A stretch of DNA of 11,980 nt. Source: Candidatus Segatella violae. Its GTDB lineage: Bacteria > Bacteroidota > Bacteroidia > Bacteroidales > Bacteroidaceae. The DNA lies in contig DJSH01000014.1 of assembly GCA_002440225.1 (NCBI GenBank), positions 24,908 through 36,887 on the forward strand. The letters are read 5' to 3'. The position numbers were made by a program, and so were the translations under genes. The notes below the pieces were generated by a model. The model was not told the DNA's origin and did not search any database. It saw only the letters and a program-made list of their open reading frames with translations. This document shows, one piece after another, positions 6,508-11,980 of this stretch (the first letter of the stretch is position 1; every line of letters begins with the position of its first letter).

Positions 6508-9500
6508 ATGAATGTAATAACCAGCAAGATGGACAAAAAGATGCTTGCAGCTTCCTTGCTCAGCATCGGATTGGCAAGTATCCCTACACAGGGAATCTTG
6601 GCTAGTGAGACTCTGATGAACAGAGTCCAGGTTCAGCAACAGCAAACCATCAAGGTTTCGGGTATCGTCTCTGATGCCGAGGGACCGATTATCGGTGCTA
6701 GTATCGTGGAACAAGGTACCAAAAGCAATGGTACGGTTTCCGATCTCGATGGTAAGTTTACGTTGTCAGTGAAGCCGGGTGCTACCCTCGTTATCTCTTA
6801 TATGGGATATAAAAAGGTAGAGGTAAGGGCTGAGGCCGGCAAGCTCATTCAGGTGAAGATGGTGCAAGATAGCGAAGCTCTTGGAGAGGTTGTTGTCGTA
6901 GGTTTCGGTACTCAGAAGAAGGTCAACTTGACGGGTGCCGTGGATGTCATCGACAATAAGCAGCTCAGTGAGCGTCCTGTTGCCAATGCCGTACAGGCAT
7001 TGCAAGGTGCAGCTCCTGGTCTTGAGATTTCTCAGAGCAGTGGTAGCGTAGAATCTCGTCCTAGTATCAATGTGCGTGGTGCTACTACCATTGGTGCCAC
7101 ATCAGGCGATCCACTTATCTTGATCGACGGTATGGAGGGTGACCTCAACGCCATCAACCCTCAGGATATTGAGAGCATCTCAGTATTGAAGGATGCGGCT
7201 GCCAGCTCCATCTATGGTTCTCGTGCGCCTTTTGGCGTTATCTTGGTTACCACCAAGTCGGGTAGGGATTCTAAGACTACCATCAACTATAATAACAACT
7301 TGCGTATCGCAAGCCCATTGAAGCGACTTCACATGATGAACTCTGTGCAGTTTGCCTCATGGATGAATGATACCTTTACCAATGATGGTGCTAATCCTTA
7401 TTTTGGTACTAATTCAGATGGCACCGGACGTTTTGACCAGATATTGGAATACCATAATGCTACTCCTGTGGGTAATGGTGTTCGCAAGACTGCCGACGGC
7501 AAGTTGGTTTATGAGATGCCAGACAATTGCTACAACGACAAGGGACAGCCTTCGGGTGGTTTCTCTAAAGGTGTCGGCGATAACGATTGGTATAATATGT
7601 TGTACAAGAAGAGCTCCTTCTCTCAGCAGCACAACTTGAGTGCCAGTGGTGGTAATGCCAAGTTCAACTATTATCTTTCTGGTAGTTTCTACGACCAAAA
7701 TGGTTTGTTGAAGTTGGGTAAGGAGGATTTGAAGCGTTATACAGGTACCGCCAAGATTAATTCTCAGATTACTCCATGGTTGAACTTGCGTTACACAATG
7801 CGTTTCACCCGTGAGGATCAGGAACGTCCTACATTCTTCGACTGGGGGTTCTTGGGAAGCTTCGGATGTAAGCAATGGCCTGTGCTTCCAGCCTATGACC
7901 AGAATGGTAATCGTTTCTACAGCGATGATACTTCTATCTGGGCATTGGACGATTTAGGCTCTACAAACAAGCAGTATGATAATCTCTATCATCAGTTGGG
8001 ATTTACCTTCGAGCCTATCAAGGATTGGAAGACCAATGTGGATTTTAACTATCGTATCAATTCCACCACTTATCATTCGCATAATTATCCTCTGTACAAT
8101 TATGACAGAGACAACAACCCATTTATACGTAGAAGCTATACCGATGTGCATGAGGATTATTATAAGACAAACTACTATAATTTCAATGTGCGAACAGAGT
8201 ACTCGCTTTCACTCCAGAAAAAACACAATTTCCATGTACTTGCCGGTATGCAAGTGGAGGATCTGAAACAAACAGGTTTTGGATTGACCAGACAAGGTGT
8301 TATTATCAATGGAAAGCCTGTGATAGATATGACCACTGGTGTTCAGGATGGTGAGCAAGTAACTCCATCTACCAATGGCTATCGCAATGAGTGGGCCACA
8401 GTGGGTGTGTTCGGACGATTCAATTATGATTACATGAGCCGCTACTTGCTGGAGGTGAACCTTCGTGCAGATGGTTCTTCACGTTTCCGCAAGGGGCATC
8501 AGTGGAAGAGTTTCCCTTCATTCTCTGTAGGTTGGAACTTGGCAGAGGAAAAATTTATGGAGAATGCTCACAGTTGGTTGGATATGATGAAGTTCCGATT
8601 CTCTTATGGTTCATTGGGTAATCAAAACACCAACAACTGGTACTATACTTATCAGACAATGGGTGTCTATCCATTGGGTGGCGACTGGTTGCAGAATGGT
8701 GTGAAGGTTCCTACGGCAGGAACACCGGGCTTGGTATCAGAATCTTTGACATGGGAGCGTGTGGAAACATACAACTATGGTGTTGACTGGGCAATGCTCC
8801 ATAATCGATTGACGGGTTCGTTCAACTATTATGTACGTAATACGCTCGATATGGTAGGCCCAGCTCCAGAGTTGCCTGCTATCTTGGGTACAAGTGTTCC
8901 TCAAACCAATAATACCGACCTCCAGACTCGTGGTTGGGAGTTGACTTTGGGTTGGAACGACCGTCTTTCCAATGGATTGCGTTATGGTGTGAAGCTCTCG
9001 CTCTATGATAACTTTGCCAAGGTTACTCGTTATCCAAACAATCCAACCAACTCGATTAGCAATTACATCCCAGGTCAGAGATTGGGTGATATTTGGGGAT
9101 ATGAGACGATCGGCATTGCCAAGACCAACGAAGAGATGGAGGCGCATCTCGCCACTTTGCCAAATGGTGGTCAGGATGCACTCGGAAGTAAGTGGGCAGC
9201 AGGTGACATCATGTACAAAGACCTGAATGGCGATGGTAAAATCTCCAGTGGTGCTTACACCAAGGACGACCACGGTGACTTAAAGGTTATCGGTAATGAT
9301 ACGCCTCGTTATCAGTTCGGCATCGACCTGAATGGCGATTGGAAGGGATTCGACTTGCGATTGTTCTTCCAGGGTGTGATGAAGCGTGATGTATGGCAGG
9401 GCAGTAGCTATATGTTTGGTACTCCAGGTGGTCAGTGGGGCTGTGCCGGTATTGAGGAGGTGGACGACTACTTCCGTGACGAGAATACATGGTCTGTAAA

Positions 9501-9819
9501 GCAGGGCGTGAAGTCGGTCAATCTCGATGCCTACTTGCCTCGTGCTCTCTATAGCAGCAAGAACTTGCAGATACAGACCAAATACTTGCAGAATGCAGCT
9601 TACATTCGTCTGAAGAACTTGACTTTGGGTTATACTTTGCCTGTTGCTCTAACTAGCAAGTGGGGTATCAGCAAGGCACGTGTATATTTCTCTGGCGAGA
9701 ATCTATGGACAGGTACGAGCCTTGCCAAGCAGTTTGACCCAGAGACCGTTTATACCAGCGGTGGTAACGGTTATTCTTTGTCAAGAACATTCTCATTTGG
9801 TTTAAGTGTAACATTTTAA
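6508..9819 (+). CDS. susC-like: SusC/RagA-family TonB-linked outer-membrane glycan transporter
   Basis: This 1103-aa protein has the usual SusC length and order. The signal peptide is in the first 32 residues (core MLAASLLSIGLASIPTQG, likely cut after ILA). A carboxypeptidase-regulatory-like domain covers about 48-120 (VSGIVSDAEGPIIGASI). A TonB-box-like EVVVVGFGTQKK follows at 127-138, then the plug with the SusC signature DAAASSIYGSRAPFGVIL (229-246). A long aromatic-rich beta-barrel runs to the terminal phenylalanine of LSVTF, a typical outer-membrane insertion signal. DLNGDGKIS near residue 910, a Ca-binding-like loop, is common in this family. SusC forms the channel under the SusD lid and imports oligosaccharides into the periplasm using TonB energy. 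Start: ATG at 6508 is taken, but Met8 (6529, MDKKMLAA) would give a more conventional signal peptide. It leads an operon with susD, 12 nt downstream. The substrate cannot be read from the sequence. Confidence 0.96.
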   Translation: MNVITSKMDKKMLAASLLSIGLASIPTQGILASETLMNRVQVQQQQTIKVSGIVSDAEGPIIGASIVEQGTKSNGTVSDLDGKFTLSVKPGATLVISYMGYKKVEVRAEAGKLIQVKMVQDSEALGEVVVVGFGTQKKVNLTGAVDVIDNKQLSERPVANAVQALQGAAPGLEISQSSGSVESRPSINVRGATTIGATSGDPLILIDGMEGDLNAINPQDIESISVLKDAAASSIYGSRAPFGVILVTTKSGRDSKTTINYNNNLRIASPLKRLHMMNSVQFASWMNDTFTNDGANPYFGTNSDGTGRFDQILEYHNATPVGNGVRKTADGKLVYEMPDNCYNDKGQPSGGFSKGVGDNDWYNMLYKKSSFSQQHNLSASGGNAKFNYYLSGSFYDQNGLLKLGKEDLKRYTGTAKINSQITPWLNLRYTMRFTREDQERPTFFDWGFLGSFGCKQWPVLPAYDQNGNRFYSDDTSIWALDDLGSTNKQYDNLYHQLGFTFEPIKDWKTNVDFNYRINSTTYHSHNYPLYNYDRDNNPFIRRSYTDVHEDYYKTNYYNFNVRTEYSLSLQKKHNFHVLAGMQVEDLKQTGFGLTRQGVIINGKPVIDMTTGVQDGEQVTPSTNGYRNEWATVGVFGRFNYDYMSRYLLEVNLRADGSSRFRKGHQWKSFPSFSVGWNLAEEKFMENAHSWLDMMKFRFSYGSLGNQNTNNWYYTYQTMGVYPLGGDWLQNGVKVPTAGTPGLVSESLTWERVETYNYGVDWAMLHNRLTGSFNYYVRNTLDMVGPAPELPAILGTSVPQTNNTDLQTRGWELTLGWNDRLSNGLRYGVKLSLYDNFAKVTRYPNNPTNSISNYIPGQRLGDIWGYETIGIAKTNEEMEAHLATLPNGGQDALGSKWAAGDIMYKDLNGDGKISSGAYTKDDHGDLKVIGNDTPRYQFGIDLNGDWKGFDLRLFFQGVMKRDVWQGSSYMFGTPGGQWGCAGIEEVDDYFRDENTWSVKQGVKSVNLDAYLPRALYSSKNLQIQTKYLQNAAYIRLKNLTLGYTLPVALTSKWGISKARVYFSGENLWTGTSLAKQFDPETVYTSGGNGYSLSRTFSFGLSVTF

Positions 9820-9831
9820 TTGAAAACGATT

Positions 9832-11865
9832 ATGAAACTCAATATCAATATTTCAAGAGTGCTGATGGTGCTCTGCATAGGTGGCGCAATGGTTTCATGC
9901 AGTGACCTCTTGGATCAGGAACCTCCATCGTATGTGGTTCCTAGCGATTACTTCAAGACAGCTGACCAGGTACAGGCTTGTGCCAACAGCTTCTATTCTT
10001 CCATACTTCCATCTCATGGTGGTGGATACGGTCTGTATGCCAACGACTGTGGTACTGATAACCAGGCTGCGATGGGTGCTGATGGCAAGTATGCCGACAA
10101 CCAATGGAAGACCTCCCTTGACAATGGCAACTGGTCTTGGGGCAATGTGCGCAGTCTCAACTATAAGATCAAGACTTGTGTGACTAACAATGAGAAGGGA
10201 CTCATCTCAGGTAATCAGAAAGACATAAAGCAATACATTGGCGAGATGTACTTCTTCAGAGCTTATACCTACTTTGGCTTGTTGCGCAACTGGGGTGATT
10301 TCCCAATCGTGACAGAGGTGTTGCCTGACAATGAAACAGAGTTGGTGGCAGCCAACAAGCGTCGTCCTCGTAATGAGGTGGCTCGCTTCATCATTTCCGA
10401 CCTTGATACAGCCATGACCTATATGGCTGATAACTTCGAGTCTAGACATACTCGTGTTTCCAAAGATGTGGCTATGTTGTTCAAATCACGTGTCGCCCTC
10501 TATGAGGCTTCATTCTTGACCTACTTCAAGGATACCCCATTCGTACCTAACGGACCAGGATGGCCAGGTAAGGATAAGGACTACAATGCCAACTACCAGT
10601 ATCCTACAGGAAGCATCGACAAGGAAATAGAGTATTTCCTGAAGACTGCTGCTGAGGCTGCTGAGTATATAGCAGATAAGTACAAGGCCGACTTGACGCA
10701 GAACACAGGTGTGATTCCTCAGAGCAGCTCTGATCCAGACAATCCATATTTCAGTATGTTTGGTACCACCGACATGTCTGGCTATAAGGAAGTGCTCTTG
10801 TGGCGTCAATATAGCAATTCTCTTGGTGTAACCAATGATGTGGAGGATGCCATCCAGCGTGGTAACAGAGGCGCTGGTGTAACCCGTAGTATGGTAGAGA
10901 GCTTCTTGATGAGCGACGGCAAGCCTATCTATGCTGAGCACGATGGCTATGCTTATGATGACAACAACATTAATAAGGTAGCAGCAAATCGCGACCCTCG
11001 TTTGCAGATTTTCTTGAAGCAACCAGGACAAATCAACTGCTATCTCAATATGGATTATGCCAGTGGCGACCGCTTGGTAGAGGTGGAGGGTAATAAGCCT
11101 GATATTACCAATGGTTCTGACGACTGGAAATATACCACAGGTTATTGCTTGCGTAAGGGTGGAACTTTCGACCGTCAGCAGTGCCGCAACTATCGTTGCG
11201 AGAATGCAGCCTGCTGTTTCCGTGCTCGCGAGGCTTTGCTCAACTATATGGAGGCTGAGTATATGCTTACCAAGAACTTGAACGCAGGAAAGATTCTCGA
11301 ATACTGGAAGATTATTCGTGAAAAGGCAGGTTTCAAGGGCGCAGCTATCGACCCTAATACAACCATCGCCGCTACCGACATGAGTAAGGAGAAGCTTGAT
11401 TGGGGTGCTTACAGCGGCGGCAGGTTGCTTGATGACCCTGTGCTTTACAACATTCGTCGTGAGCGTCGTGATGAATTGATGGGCGAGGCTTTGAGATGGA
11501 TGGATGTTCAACGTTGGAGATCGCTCGACCAGTTGATGACAGAGCATTATCATGTGGAAGGTTTCAAACTTTGGAATTCTGACATGACGGCGCTTTATAA
11601 GTTCGGTGAGAATGCTTACAATGGTCTGGCTGATGCAATGGTTTCTGCTCCAACATTGAGCAATTATCTTCGTCCATACGAGAAGAATATGACAAGTGGC
11701 AACCTCTTCAAGGATGGTTACACATGGCATATGGCTCATTACTTGCAGCCAATGCCTATCAAGCAGATGATGCTTACTGCTCCTGATCATGCCACTGTGA
11801 GCGAATCACCTCTCTATCAGAATCCATATTGGCCAACAGAAGTAGCTGAGCCTGCGGAGAAATAA
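9832..11865 (+). CDS. susD-like: SusD/RagB-family surface glycan-binding lipoprotein
   Basis: Starting at ATG 9832 the protein has 677 aa and a lipoprotein signal ending in GGAMVSC, with Cys23 followed by SDLLDQEPPS, the usual SusD start. The in-frame TTG at 9820, directly after the susC stop, would add four residues (MKTI) and is less likely. Family hallmarks are GEMYFFRAYTYFGLLRNWGD in the N-terminal helical (TPR-like) half, REALLNYMEAEYMLTK, RRERRDELMGEALRWMDVQR, and near the C-terminus LQPMPIKQMM and QNPYWPTE. SusD binds glycan at the cell surface and acts as a hinged lid on SusC. At 677 aa it is longer than the starch SusD prototype (about 550). Unusual is a cysteine cluster, Cys451, 456, 461 and 462, plus Cys403 and Cys439. 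No enzyme gene follows within the window; a terminator does. The glycan target is unknown. Confidence 0.95.
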   Translation: MKLNINISRVLMVLCIGGAMVSCSDLLDQEPPSYVVPSDYFKTADQVQACANSFYSSILPSHGGGYGLYANDCGTDNQAAMGADGKYADNQWKTSLDNGNWSWGNVRSLNYKIKTCVTNNEKGLISGNQKDIKQYIGEMYFFRAYTYFGLLRNWGDFPIVTEVLPDNETELVAANKRRPRNEVARFIISDLDTAMTYMADNFESRHTRVSKDVAMLFKSRVALYEASFLTYFKDTPFVPNGPGWPGKDKDYNANYQYPTGSIDKEIEYFLKTAAEAAEYIADKYKADLTQNTGVIPQSSSDPDNPYFSMFGTTDMSGYKEVLLWRQYSNSLGVTNDVEDAIQRGNRGAGVTRSMVESFLMSDGKPIYAEHDGYAYDDNNINKVAANRDPRLQIFLKQPGQINCYLNMDYASGDRLVEVEGNKPDITNGSDDWKYTTGYCLRKGGTFDRQQCRNYRCENAACCFRAREALLNYMEAEYMLTKNLNAGKILEYWKIIREKAGFKGAAIDPNTTIAATDMSKEKLDWGAYSGGRLLDDPVLYNIRRERRDELMGEALRWMDVQRWRSLDQLMTEHYHVEGFKLWNSDMTALYKFGENAYNGLADAMVSAPTLSNYLRPYEKNMTSGNLFKDGYTWHMAHYLQPMPIKQMMLTAPDHATVSESPLYQNPYWPTEVAEPAEK

Positions 11866-11904
11866 GGTGTAAACTTATCAAAATGGTAATTATTCGTTAG
11901 TTTG

Positions 11905-11945
11905 TCCCCCACATGAATCAATATAAGGATCTGTGGGGGATTTTT
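11905..11945 (+). terminator. Intrinsic terminator-like hairpin after susD
   Basis: TCCCCCACA (11905-11913) pairs perfectly with TGTGGGGGA (11932-11940), an 18-nt loop lies between, and TTTTT follows at 11941-11945. It lies 39 nt after the susD stop and would end, or partly end, the susCD transcript. The remaining bases to 11980 hold nothing I can recognise. Confidence 0.8.
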
Positions 11946-11980
11946 GTTCTTACTCTTAATAGAAATCTTCGTTCAACAGT

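Noticed and set aside
8737..9273. 178-codon minus-strand open frame opposite susC
   Set aside because: It lies wholly antisense to the conserved SusC barrel and has no recognisable motif.
9820..9831. TTG start for SusD immediately after the susC stop codon
   Set aside because: The ATG at 9832 gives a normal lipoprotein signal peptide; the four extra residues add nothing and TTG starts are less common.
10510..11790. 426-codon minus-strand open frame opposite susD
   Set aside because: It is a long shadow on the opposite strand of a gene with clear SusD motifs across the same region, with no recognisable domain of its own.

Overview
The window looks like chromosomal DNA from a gut-type Bacteroidales bacterium, most likely the Prevotella/Segatella group. 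Three things point there: an adjacent SusC/SusD pair, a one-piece hybrid two-component system regulator (HTCS), and promoters of the Bacteroidetes form TTG-N20-TAnnTTTG, with mostly poor Shine-Dalgarno sequences. The genus is an inference from overall similarity and was not tested.

Layout, left to right. (1) Bases 1-203, minus strand: the 5' end of a small lipoprotein gene that runs off the left edge. (2) Bases 204-423: a T-rich divergent intergenic region with a -7 element for the lipoprotein gene, an imperfect 17-nt direct repeat in its leader, and a full promoter for the next gene. (3) Bases 424-2004, plus strand: a 526-aa protein with an N-terminal AAA-ATPase-like domain and a C-terminal PD-(D/E)XK nuclease-like domain, a common but poorly understood family. 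(4) Bases 2019-2062: a perfect-stem hairpin flanked by A and T runs, serving as a shared terminator for two convergent genes. (5) Bases 2064-6188, minus strand: a complete 1374-aa HTCS with sensor propellers, Y_Y_Y domain, membrane helix, histidine kinase, receiver and AraC-type DNA-binding domain. (6) Bases 6189-6507: a divergent control region with one well-formed promoter in each direction and four TGAC-headed repeats just upstream of the susC promoter. (7) Bases 6508-9819 and 9832-11865, plus strand: susC-like and susD-like genes 12 nt apart. (8) Bases 11905-11945: a GC-rich hairpin and T-run directly after susD.

Genes 5-7 form the regulatory and uptake core of a polysaccharide utilization locus (PUL). 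By analogy with known PULs, the HTCS senses an oligosaccharide in the periplasm and activates the divergent susCD operon; SusD captures glycan at the cell surface and SusC imports it with TonB energy. No carbohydrate-active enzyme lies in the window, so the substrate cannot be assigned.

No RNA gene, CRISPR array, insertion sequence or phage gene was recognised. I see no wholly new system. The points most worth a second look are the TGAC repeat array, the change in base composition inside the HTCS gene, the cysteine cluster in SusD, the terminator directly after susD, and the uncharacterised ATPase/nuclease gene.
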